Positions 9,133 to 16,096 of a stretch of DNA of 17,904 nt are shown one piece after another. The position numbers and the translations under genes are program-made. Source of the DNA: an uncultured Sphingobacteriales bacterium. Lineage in GTDB: Bacteria > Bacteroidota > Bacteroidia > Chitinophagales > Chitinophagaceae. The DNA lies in NCBI GenBank assembly GCA_937991535.1, contig CALKHN010000055.1, positions 1 to 17,904 of the forward strand, written 5' to 3'. Below the pieces are notes generated by a model. That model searched no databases and was not told where the DNA came from. It was given only the letters and a program-made list of their open reading frames with translations. Position 1 is the stretch's first letter. Every line of letters starts with the position of its first letter.

Positions 9133-9522
9133 ATGAAACTGAATAAACTGATACACGATCTACGTTTAGCCGTTAAGGTTCTTCTGAATTTTGGCAGGCA
9201 GCACCATGCTACCCTTTCTATGATGCAGGGAATGTATGTAAGGCAGGCGCTGCACAATGAATTAATTACAGGGGTAGATACCATGCTTACCATAAAGCCT
9301 TATGGCAGCTTATATCAAGTTACCCGTACCGATTACATTACCAATATACCGGAATGTGAAGAAACGTGGTTGGCTACTTACGGGTGGCATTCTAACGGTC
9401 ATCTTATAGAAATAGGCGGAGACAGGTTCTGCATTTTTGATGCGGCTGCAAAGTCTATGTATCTCGAAACACTGACGGAGCAGGGACAGACAACGATTGA
9501 ATTATTTATTAAAAATCTATAA
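9133..9522 (+). CDS. Hypothetical protein between TraG and the TraI-type genes
   Basis: I do not recognise a family for this 129-residue protein. It has no signal peptide and no clear membrane helix. Residues 1-40 look helical and basic (KLIHDLRLAVKVLL, with HH at 24-25). From about 50 on it looks beta-rich, with alternating hydrophobic residues (TMLTIKPYGSLYQVTRTDYI, then HLIEIGGDRFCIF), and it ends in a short helix, TTIELFIKNL. It is tightly packed, 7 bases after traG and 3 bases before the first TraI-type gene, so it is almost certainly translated with them. Codon use looks like that of its neighbours. It occupies the slot of TraH in CTnDOT, but I see no similarity that would justify that name. 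A small cytoplasmic accessory of the ATPase is one possibility, based on position alone. Confidence 0.8.
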   Translation: MKLNKLIHDLRLAVKVLLNFGRQHHATLSMMQGMYVRQALHNELITGVDTMLTIKPYGSLYQVTRTDYITNIPECEETWLATYGWHSNGHLIEIGGDRFCIFDAAAKSMYLETLTEQGQTTIELFIKNL

Positions 9523-9525
9523 GGC

Positions 9526-10200
9526 ATGAAAAAGATATGGTTCATTACACTATTGGCTACTACGTTGTTGGTGGTAGCTCCTACGCAGCAAAGTCACGCA
9601 GTTGTATGGGTTGTAGTAAAAGCTGCTGTGAAAAAAGTAATTAAGGCGATTGATTTACAGATTCAACGTTTGCAGAATAAAACGATCTGGCTGCAAAATG
9701 CTCAGAAGACCTTAGAGAATACTTTATCCAAACTGAAACTGGATGAAATTTCCGATTGGACGGAAAAGCAAAAAGAGCAATACCGGAAATATTATGAGGA
9801 ACTGGCACAGGTCAAATCCATAATCTCCTATTACCTACGCATCCGGGATATTACAAAAAAACAATTGCGCCTTGTGGATGAATACAACCGTTCCTGGTCG
9901 CTGATCCGACAGGACAGCCATTTCACGGCAAATGAAATTTTGTACATGGAAAAAGTGTATTCGGGTATTCTTGAAGAAAGCCTGAAAAATATTGACCAGA
10001 TCAGCATTATTATAAAATCTTTCACCACAAAGATGAGCGATGCCAAAAGGCTGGAGTTAATCAATAATGCAGCGGATCAGGTTGATGCCAACTATTCGGA
10101 TTTGGTGCAGTTCAACAGGCAAAACACATTGTTGAGCCTTCAACGTGCTAAAACCGAAACTGAAGTGCAGACAGTAAAAAAATTATATGGACTTCCTTAA
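9526..10200 (+). CDS. traI: Conjugal transfer protein TraI-type, exported helical protein (copy 1 of 3)
   Basis: This 224-residue protein has an N-terminal signal peptide (basic MKK, hydrophobic 4-20, probable cleavage after HA near 25). The mature part is almost entirely helical and rich in K, E, Q and L. The segment KTIWLQNAQKTLENTLSKLKL (split around 52-72) is characteristic of Bacteroidota TraI (CTnDOT naming, not the F-plasmid relaxase TraI). The C-terminal half has NEILYMEKVYSGILEESL (about 136-153), KMSDAKRLELI and SLQRAKTETEVQTVKKLYGLP, which recur in the next two genes. The protein is exported to the periplasm and could be a VirB5-like minor pilin or a channel-assembly factor, an inference from topology and position. 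It starts 3 bases after the previous stop. Its N-terminal half differs most from the other two copies, so it is the most divergent of the set. Confidence 0.88.
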   Translation: MKKIWFITLLATTLLVVAPTQQSHAVVWVVVKAAVKKVIKAIDLQIQRLQNKTIWLQNAQKTLENTLSKLKLDEISDWTEKQKEQYRKYYEELAQVKSIISYYLRIRDITKKQLRLVDEYNRSWSLIRQDSHFTANEILYMEKVYSGILEESLKNIDQISIIIKSFTTKMSDAKRLELINNAADQVDANYSDLVQFNRQNTLLSLQRAKTETEVQTVKKLYGLP

Positions 10201-10210
10201 ACCAGCACGT

Positions 10211-10858
10211 ATGAAAAAGATACTATTGTTTCTATTGCTCGTATCGGCAGCAGGCAGTCTGCAAGCACAAACTTTTGCAGAGTGGTTCCAGCAGAAAAAG
10301 ACACAGAAAAAATATCTCCTCCAGCAGATTGCTGCTCTACAGGTATATATCGGTTATGCTCAAAAAGGGTACAACATAGCCAAAGAAGGGCTTACTACAA
10401 TCGGCGGCTTTACCAGGGGAGAATTTAATCTGCACACCGATTATTTCAATTCTTTAAAATCTGTTAACCCGGACATCAAACGGTATGCTAAGGTGGCAGA
10501 TATTATCGCCTTGCAGATAAAGATTGTACAAAACTATAACCGGACTTACAGGCAGATTAATAGCAGCGATGCCTTCTCAAATGATGAACTGGCCTATATC
10601 GGTCGGGTATTTGGCAGGTTACTCGATGATTGTGATAAAACACTGGATGAACTGATAACAATTACTACAGATAGCAAATTGGAAATGAAGGATAATGAAC
10701 GCATGGATAGGATTGATAAGCTATATCTGGACATGCAGGACAAGTTTACATTTTCGCAAAGTTTTTCCAATGACGCCAAATCCCTTGCTGCTTCAAGATT
10801 AAAAGAAAAAACAGATGTTCAAACCAGCCGTGTATTGCAGGGCATTAAAAATGAATAA
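10211..10858 (+). CDS. TraI-type exported helical protein (copy 2 of 3)
   Basis: This 215-residue protein has a clear signal peptide, MKKILLFLLLVSAAGSLQAQ, with likely cleavage after residue 20. I chose the ATG at 10211 over an in-frame ATG at 10187: the earlier start adds MDFLKPAR in front of the signal peptide and overlaps the preceding gene by 14 bases. The mature chain is helical. Segments GEFNLH (about 70-75), VADIIALQI (95-103), DELAYIGRVF (125-134), DELITI (146-151) and MDRIDKLYLDMQDK (165-178) have close counterparts in the gene that follows, so copies 2 and 3 are sister paralogues and copy 1 is more distant. The C-terminus lacks the KIYGL ending of its neighbours, finishing RVLQGIKNE. 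The role is unknown beyond export and membership of the transfer operon; a periplasmic structural or minor-pilus part is likely. Confidence 0.88.
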   Translation: MKKILLFLLLVSAAGSLQAQTFAEWFQQKKTQKKYLLQQIAALQVYIGYAQKGYNIAKEGLTTIGGFTRGEFNLHTDYFNSLKSVNPDIKRYAKVADIIALQIKIVQNYNRTYRQINSSDAFSNDELAYIGRVFGRLLDDCDKTLDELITITTDSKLEMKDNERMDRIDKLYLDMQDKFTFSQSFSNDAKSLAASRLKEKTDVQTSRVLQGIKNE

Positions 10859-10860
10859 CG

Positions 10861-11499
10861 ATGAAAAAGCTAATCATAATTATATCGCTTTCGTTCCTGG
10901 GTGTGTTACCTGCATTTCGTGCATCTGCACAAGCAGATGAATTAGCACAGCTAATGCTAAACATAGAAAAGCTGGCACAGTTCAAACAGATACTCAGCGA
11001 CATGAAGAAAGGCTATCAGATACTGGAAGGCGGCTATAATACTATCAAGAATATCTCCGAAGGCAATTTCAGTTTGCATAAGGCTTTTCTTGATGGCTTA
11101 ATGGAGGTAAGTCCAACGGTTCGCAATTACCGGCGTGTAGCAGATATTACCAATTACCAGATAACACTGGTAAAAGAATACCGAACGGCTTATGATCGGT
11201 TTCGGCAGGATAATAATTTCAATCCAGACGAGCTGGCGTATTTGGGTCGTGTATATGACAACCTGTTTAAAGAAAGCCTGCGTAACCTGGATGAATTGAT
11301 TACGGTGATCACGGCAGGCAAAGCCCGCATGAGTGATGATGAACGCTTGCAGACCATTGACCGAATTTATGCAGACATGCAGGACAAATTAATGTTCCTG
11401 CGACATTTTAATAACAACACTACAATATTGGCCGTGCAAAGAGCGAAAGAACGCAACGATGCGCAGACCATTCGCAAAATCTATGGGTTAAACAATTAA
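10861..11499 (+). CDS. TraI-type exported helical protein (copy 3 of 3; relatives sometimes labelled TerB)
   Basis: This 212-residue protein has a signal peptide (MKKLIIIISLSFLGVLPAF, probable cleavage after ASAQ at 24). The helical mature chain contains KLAQFKQILSDMKKGY (about 37-52), SEGNFSLH (66-73), VADITNYQITLV (93-104), DELAYLGRVY (123-132), NLDELITVI (142-150) and RMSDDERLQTIDRIYADMQDK (split around 157-177). It ends AVQRAKERNDAQTIRKIYGLNN. The ending matches copy 1 and the middle matches copy 2. Similar proteins are, to my recollection, sometimes labelled TerB-family tellurite resistance. Nothing here, given the signal peptide and T4SS operon, points to tellurite, and a conjugation role is more likely. 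It starts 2 bases after copy 2 and lies 10 bases before traJ, so it is probably translationally coupled. Confidence 0.88.
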   Translation: MKKLIIIISLSFLGVLPAFRASAQADELAQLMLNIEKLAQFKQILSDMKKGYQILEGGYNTIKNISEGNFSLHKAFLDGLMEVSPTVRNYRRVADITNYQITLVKEYRTAYDRFRQDNNFNPDELAYLGRVYDNLFKESLRNLDELITVITAGKARMSDDERLQTIDRIYADMQDKLMFLRHFNNNTTILAVQRAKERNDAQTIRKIYGLNN

Positions 11500-11509
11500 A
11501 CAAGTAAAT

Positions 11510-12718
11510 ATGGCAAAGTATAGAAAGGTCGCTTTGATGGCGGCAGTAGGATTGGTATTGCCTTTTATGAGCCAGGCACAGGGAATAGCCAATGAAATGA
11601 AGGGTTTACATGGCGTTCTGGAACAACTCTACGATGAGATGATGCCATTGTGCAGCCAGTTGATCGGTGTGGGTCAGGGATTAGCAGGCTTTGCGGCTAT
11701 GTGGTATATCGCTTCACGGGTTTGGGGGCATCTATCGAGAGCAGAGCCTATTGATTTCTATCCGCTCTTTCGGCCTTTTGTGATAGGTTTTTGTGTATTG
11801 ATATTTCCATCTGTGTTAGGACTGATCAACGGCGTTATGAAGCCTACAGTAACTGCAACCGCTGCTATGGTGGAAGGTTCTGATAAAGCAATTGCAGTTC
11901 TACTGCAAAAAAAGGAAGAAGCAATCAAGAAAACAGATGTGTGGCAAATGTATGTTGGCGAAAGCGGAAGTGGCGACCGGGATAAATGGTATAAATACAC
12001 TCACGACAATGAAGATCCGTCAAACGAAGGTTTATTCGAGGGCATCGGAAATGATATCAAGTTTGCCATGTCTAAAGCATCTTACAATTTCCGCAATTCA
12101 GTAAAGGAATGGATGAGCGAAGTGTTACGGGTCTTGTTTGAAGCAGCATCCCTGTGCATTGATACGCTGCGAACGTTCCAGCTAATCGTACTGGCCATCC
12201 TGGGGCCTCTCGTGTTTGGGATAGCCGTGTTCGATGGCTTTCAGCATACACTCACGGTCTGGATCGCACGATACGTCAATATCTTTTTATGGTTGCCCGT
12301 CGCAAACATTTTCGGAAGCATCATCGGTAAGATACAGGAAAAGATGCTGGAGCTGGATATATCACAGGTACAGGATCACGGCGACACATTCTTTAGCAGA
12401 ACGGATATGGCCTACCTGGTATTCATGATCATTGGCATCATCGGTTATTTTACCGTTCCATCTGTAGCTAATTATATTGTTCACGCCGGTGGCGGTGGAG
12501 CATTGGGTCATAAGGTTACAAGTCTGTTCGGCAGTTCTTCCAGAACTGTGGTGAATACTGCATCTGCCGGGGCAGGTATGGCCGTGGATGCTATGGGTAG
12601 CGCAGCAAACCGCATGTCGCAAAGCATGGCAAGTAGTGGTACATCCAATCCTTATTTCGGTGATAAGAATACCGGTAACTCCGGCTACATGAACGATAAG
12701 TTAAAGGGCAATTCATAA
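11510..12718 (+). CDS. traJ: Conjugative transposon protein TraJ, polytopic inner-membrane channel component (VirB6/TrbL-like)
   Basis: This 402-residue membrane protein has a cleavable-looking signal (1-24, ending MSQAQ) and about five further membrane helices at roughly 50-70, 88-108, 224-243, 248-272 and 300-324. A soluble periplasmic or cytoplasmic loop spans about 110-200 (GESGSGDRDKWYKYTHDNEDP within it). The C-terminal tail after 325 is glycine-, serine- and alanine-rich with low complexity. LSRAEPIDFYPLFRPF, just after the first helix, is a hallmark of Bacteroidota TraJ. By topology and position it is the VirB6-like inner-membrane channel subunit through which DNA is thought to pass. 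It begins 10 bases after the third TraI-type gene and is followed by an 18-base gap holding a good ribosome-binding site for traK. Length and features are normal for the family. Confidence 0.94.
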   Translation: MAKYRKVALMAAVGLVLPFMSQAQGIANEMKGLHGVLEQLYDEMMPLCSQLIGVGQGLAGFAAMWYIASRVWGHLSRAEPIDFYPLFRPFVIGFCVLIFPSVLGLINGVMKPTVTATAAMVEGSDKAIAVLLQKKEEAIKKTDVWQMYVGESGSGDRDKWYKYTHDNEDPSNEGLFEGIGNDIKFAMSKASYNFRNSVKEWMSEVLRVLFEAASLCIDTLRTFQLIVLAILGPLVFGIAVFDGFQHTLTVWIARYVNIFLWLPVANIFGSIIGKIQEKMLELDISQVQDHGDTFFSRTDMAYLVFMIIGIIGYFTVPSVANYIVHAGGGGALGHKVTSLFGSSSRTVVNTASAGAGMAVDAMGSAANRMSQSMASSGTSNPYFGDKNTGNSGYMNDKLKGNS

Positions 12719-12725
12719 TAATCTA

Positions 12726-12731
12726 AAGGAG
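12726..12731 (+). promoter_or_regulatory. Strong Shine-Dalgarno site for traK
   Basis: AAGGAG lies 5 bases before the ATG at 12737, in the 18-base gap after traJ. Most genes in this window have only weak or A-rich leaders, as is common in Bacteroidota, so this is the clearest canonical site here. It supports the ATG at 12737 over the in-frame ATG at 12749. Confidence 0.7.
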
Positions 12732-12736
12732 AATAT

Positions 12737-13360
12737 ATGTTTAATAAGATGAAAAATATTGATACAGCTTTTCGCCACATCAGGAGCTTTACACTGGTAG
12801 TTATTATAGGCTGTGTACTTATCTGCTGTTTTGCATTGTATAAAAGTTTCAGTCTGGTATCGCAGATGCAAGGCAAAATATACATCCTTGCCAACGGAAA
12901 AGCCCTGGAAGCATACGCATCAGAACGAAAGGATAACATCCCTGTTGAGGCAAGGGATCATGTAAAGACATTTCATACGCTGTTCTTTACTCTTGACCCT
13001 GACGATAAGGCCATTACTGCCAATATTACCAAAGCATTATACCTCGCTGATGGAAGTGCAAAACGTGCCTATGATGATCTGAAGGAAAATGGCTATTACG
13101 CCGGGCTTATCTCCGGCAACGTCAATCAAACCATTGTAGTGGACAGCGTAGCGATAGACATTAATGAGTATCCCTACAAATTTCGTTGCTATGCGACACA
13201 AAGCATTATACGTCCTACCAGCATTACTACCCGAAGCCTGGTTACGGACGGTGCATTACGGAATGTATCACGTAGCGACAATAACCCTCATGGTTTCCTG
13301 ATAGAGCGATGGAGTACAATTGATAACAGGGATTTAAAAACTGTAAACAGACGGCAATAA
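12737..13360 (+). CDS. traK: Conjugative transposon protein TraK (VirB8-like)
   Basis: This 207-residue bitopic inner-membrane protein has a short cytoplasmic N-terminus (MFNKMKNIDTAFRHIRSF), one membrane helix at about 18-36, and a periplasmic domain after it. The N-terminal K-N-I-D-T-A-F motif and KIYILANGKALEAYAS (about 47-62), followed by EARDHVKTFHTLFF (71-84), are typical of Bacteroidota TraK. The fold is VirB8-like in known members, acting as an assembly hub between the inner-membrane complex and the core channel. It ends in a basic tail, KTVNRRQ. The start is fixed by the AAGGAG site 5 bases upstream. The following gene begins 11 bases after the stop. No truncation or missing family segment is evident. 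Confidence 0.95.
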   Translation: MFNKMKNIDTAFRHIRSFTLVVIIGCVLICCFALYKSFSLVSQMQGKIYILANGKALEAYASERKDNIPVEARDHVKTFHTLFFTLDPDDKAITANITKALYLADGSAKRAYDDLKENGYYAGLISGNVNQTIVVDSVAIDINEYPYKFRCYATQSIIRPTSITTRSLVTDGALRNVSRSDNNPHGFLIERWSTIDNRDLKTVNRRQ

Positions 13361-13371
13361 AAATCAAGATC

Positions 13372-13854
13372 ATGAAACTATTTCCTAAAAGAAAAGAAAG
13401 CAATTCCGAGCCTAAGCCAGATGCCATATCCAAAGGCATACAGACAGGCTACAAGCGGTTGCAGGGCAGTTGGGCAGACTGGATGATGAAGCGTACAGAA
13501 AAATTCTCACGCCGCACATGGGTAGTGCTGCTTGTTCTCTTTGTACTGTCCGTCAGTGCATATAGTGTTTACCTCGCAGTGAATGCCTTTACGGGAAAGC
13601 GAAGCAATTCATTCAGAATTACACCTATTAAAAAACCGAAGCATGTAACCGAAACCGGGGAAGCAAATAAAGAAGCTGTGGAGGTATCTGAAGCAGAGTA
13701 CAGTCGCATTAAAAAGTTCAGTGTGTATATGGATAGCCTGGCACGAAGCCCTTCAGGGAAAAGTCTTTATGACAGTATAACCAGCCATCGTCCGGGCTTA
13801 ATGGATAGTGTGCGGTTCATTGAAAATTATTATCAACAATTAAAACAAAAATAG
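13372..13854 (+). CDS. Bitopic membrane protein at the TraL position
   Basis: This 160-residue protein has a basic cytoplasmic N-terminus (about 1-48, KLFPKRKE and FSRRTW), one strong membrane helix at about 49-71 (VVLLVLFVLSVSAYSVYLAV) and a hydrophilic periplasmic tail of about 90 residues with SEAEYSRIKKFSVYMDSLA (about 109-127). It sits between traK and traM, where CTnDOT carries traL. Classical TraL is shorter (around 100 residues), so this may be an extended or analogous protein rather than a clear family member. Topology suggests that it helps dock TraM or TraK in the inner membrane. It starts 11 bases after traK and stops 2 bases before traM, so it is surely part of the same transcript. 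I leave the symbol blank because the similarity is by position and topology only. Confidence 0.85.
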   Translation: MKLFPKRKESNSEPKPDAISKGIQTGYKRLQGSWADWMMKRTEKFSRRTWVVLLVLFVLSVSAYSVYLAVNAFTGKRSNSFRITPIKKPKHVTETGEANKEAVEVSEAEYSRIKKFSVYMDSLARSPSGKSLYDSITSHRPGLMDSVRFIENYYQQLKQK

Positions 13855-13856
13855 AA

Positions 13857-15158
13857 ATGGAAAAGCAAGTAAAAACTCCGAAAATGATCAGGCAGCGCAA
13901 ATTTTTATTGGCATTACCACTGCTCGCATTGCCTTTTATGACGATGATGTTCTGGGCACTTGGCGGCGGCAAGGTCGAAAAGGTAGAAGGCCAGGTAGTA
14001 GCAAAAAAGGGATTTAATATTAACCTGCCGGATGCCAATCTGAAAGATGACAAGCCGATGGATAAGATGAGCTACTACAATCAGGCACAACTGGATTCAA
14101 TCAAATTTCTTGAACTGGTAAAGAATGATCCCAACTACAAGAACATTGCCGCAACAGATACAGATGAATATTTATTAGGGCAAGAGGACACTTTTCAAAA
14201 CCGTACTGACCAAAGAGGATTAAACAGGTCTCTTTATGGCAGCCAGGGACACAATGATCCCAATACGGATAAGATTTATCGCAAGTTGGCGGAACTGGAC
14301 AAAGAGATGAGAAAGCCAGTTACTACAAAAGAGGATGAGTATGATATGTACGAACGTACACCGGGCAAGAGCAGCAATAACACGACGGTTAATTCCTCAG
14401 ACGTGGACAGACTGGAGCAAATGATGAACATGATGAACCAACCTGCTGGCGAAGATCCTGAAATGAAGCAACTGAACGGAATGCTGGATAAGATACTCGA
14501 TGTGCAATATCCTGAACGTGTACAGGAAAAACTGAAACAGACTTCTCAGGCAAACAGAGGGCAAGTGTTCGCAGTATCATCGCAGACAAAAGAAAATAAT
14601 ATCACATTGCTCAATAATGACCATGTTACAAGTGGTACTACAAATGGCTTCTATTCGCTTACTGGTACGGCAATAAGTGAAGATACACAGAACGCAATAC
14701 AAGCGGTCATCCAAGAAACGCAGACTATCGTTGATGGTTCAACTGTCAAGTTACGATTGGTAAACGATGTATTTATTAACGGCATCCGTATTCCCAAAGA
14801 CAACTTCATATTTGGGATCGCTTCATTGCGTGGTGAAAGATTAGCCATTAAGATTACCAGTATGCGGTATAACAACTCGCTGTTCCCAGTCGAATTATCG
14901 GTATATGATATGGACGGGCTGGATGGCATTTACATTCCTGGAGCAATTACCAGGGACGTTGCAAAGCAATCCGCTGACCGTTCAATGCAAACCATCGGTT
15001 TAACGTCGCTTGATCCTTCGTTGGGAGCGCAGGCAGCAAGTGCAGGCATTGAAGCCGCAAAAACTTTATTCAGCCGGAAAGTTAAGCTGATTAAAGTAAC
15101 TGTAAAAGCAGGCTACCAAGTGCTTTTACGTGACGAAAAGCAAAAACAATCTAACTAA
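13857..15158 (+). CDS. traM: Conjugative transposon protein TraM (VirB10-like)
   Basis: This 433-residue protein spans the periplasm. A cytoplasmic stub (1-14) is followed by a membrane helix at about 15-36 (LLALPLLALPFMTMMFWAL), then GGGKV and a long, flexible, charged and Q/N-rich linker (about 40-240). The linker carries the TraM segment DRLEQMMNMMNQ (about 184-195) and KILDVQYPERVQEKL (212-226). The C-terminal VirB10-like beta domain (about 265-427) has TAISEDTQNAIQAVI, VKLRLVNDVFINGIRIPK and FPVELSVYDMDGLDGIYIPG (split around 343-362). VirB10-type proteins link inner and outer membrane and gate the channel. The gene starts 2 bases after the TraL-position gene. All expected family parts are present. 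Confidence 0.96.
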   Translation: MEKQVKTPKMIRQRKFLLALPLLALPFMTMMFWALGGGKVEKVEGQVVAKKGFNINLPDANLKDDKPMDKMSYYNQAQLDSIKFLELVKNDPNYKNIAATDTDEYLLGQEDTFQNRTDQRGLNRSLYGSQGHNDPNTDKIYRKLAELDKEMRKPVTTKEDEYDMYERTPGKSSNNTTVNSSDVDRLEQMMNMMNQPAGEDPEMKQLNGMLDKILDVQYPERVQEKLKQTSQANRGQVFAVSSQTKENNITLLNNDHVTSGTTNGFYSLTGTAISEDTQNAIQAVIQETQTIVDGSTVKLRLVNDVFINGIRIPKDNFIFGIASLRGERLAIKITSMRYNNSLFPVELSVYDMDGLDGIYIPGAITRDVAKQSADRSMQTIGLTSLDPSLGAQAASAGIEAAKTLFSRKVKLIKVTVKAGYQVLLRDEKQKQSN

Positions 15159-15187
15159 ATATTTCAATCACTTAAAAATTCCAGAAG

Positions 15188-16030
15188 ATGAAAAAGATTA
15201 GTGCAGTAATGATAATGGGAATTTTCCTGCTTGTTACAACTTTCAAAACTCAGGCACAAACAAATGCGACCTGGCAAACAAAAGCAATCGAATCGTATCA
15301 TGTGGCAATTGCTTTCTCTAAAACAACCAACATTATCTTTCCCTATTCTATTGTCAGTGTAGATATTGGAAGCCGGGATGTGTTGGCTCAAAAAGCAAAG
15401 GGAGTGGAAAATATCTTACAGATAAAAGCAGCAAAAGATAGCTTTCCTCAAACCAATATCAGCATCGTCACCGCTGACGGAAAGCTCACATCCTTTCTGG
15501 TTGATTACGCTGAACAACCTACTGTGCTCAACCTTTCACTAACAAGTGCGGCAAAGCAGAACACCATCTTCATTCCTTCGGAGAGCATTAACCAGGAACA
15601 AATGGAGAATTACGCTTTAATGGCTTTTGAATCAAGGCACAAGATGCGGGGCATAAAGGATAAAACTTTCGGCATTCGTCTTAAACTGAACGCGCTGTTT
15701 ATCCATGATAATATTATGTTGATGCGTTTCAATATTGCCAATGAAACAAATATCAACTATGATATTGACCAACTAAGAATGTATATACGTGATCAAAAGA
15801 AAAGCAAAAGGACTGCTACGCAGGAAATAGAAATATTACCTGTACTTGTGCATAACAATACAAACAAAGTAATAGGGCAATCAGACACTACCATCGTTTT
15901 TGTTGTACCAAAGTTTACTATACCTGATAAGAAGTATCTCGCCATACAACTGATGGAGAAAAACGGCGGCAGGCATCTGGAGCTGCATGTAAAAAATAAA
16001 GAAATTGTAAAGGCAGTTCCGGTTAATTAA
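15188..16030 (+). CDS. traN: Conjugative transposon protein TraN (VirB9-like, DUF4138)
   Basis: This 280-residue exported protein has a signal peptide at about 1-24 (ending FKTQAQ). Beginning at about 36, SYHVAIAFSKTTNIIFPYSI followed by VDIGSRDVLAQKAKGVENIL is diagnostic of Bacteroidota TraN, and resembles the N-terminal VirB9 motif where a hydrophobic-T-T-x-I-x-F-P segment occurs. The C-terminal part has FGIRLKLNALFIHDNIMLMRF (split around 160-180) and a beta-rich domain to the end. Together with TraM it should form the outer-membrane core complex of the transfer channel. It begins 29 bases after traM and is followed by a 66-base gap containing a small inverted repeat. The start at 15188 gives a typical signal peptide. 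Confidence 0.95.
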   Translation: MKKISAVMIMGIFLLVTTFKTQAQTNATWQTKAIESYHVAIAFSKTTNIIFPYSIVSVDIGSRDVLAQKAKGVENILQIKAAKDSFPQTNISIVTADGKLTSFLVDYAEQPTVLNLSLTSAAKQNTIFIPSESINQEQMENYALMAFESRHKMRGIKDKTFGIRLKLNALFIHDNIMLMRFNIANETNINYDIDQLRMYIRDQKKSKRTATQEIEILPVLVHNNTNKVIGQSDTTIVFVVPKFTIPDKKYLAIQLMEKNGGRHLELHVKNKEIVKAVPVN

Positions 16031-16033
16031 AGC

Positions 16034-16056
16034 TGAACGCTGATAGAAACCGTTCA
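16034..16056. repeat. Short inverted repeat after traN
   Basis: TGAACG (16034-16039) and CGTTCA (16051-16056) are perfect reverse complements separated by 11 bases, starting 4 bases after the traN stop. No clear U-tract follows, so it is not a convincing intrinsic terminator; it might be a weak processing or attenuation hairpin, or chance. Confidence 0.3.
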
Positions 16057-16096
16057 ACTCTATTCCATTTATTCGTTTCCGCTAAAAATATGTGTT

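Noticed and set aside
10187..10210. Earlier in-frame start for the second TraI-type gene, overlapping the first
   Set aside because: It would add eight residues before a textbook signal peptide and create an overlap; the ATG at 10211 starts directly with MKK and is preferred.
16031..16096. Possible intrinsic terminator after traN
   Set aside because: The six-base-pair stem is weak and not followed by a run of T, so I list only the inverted repeat itself.
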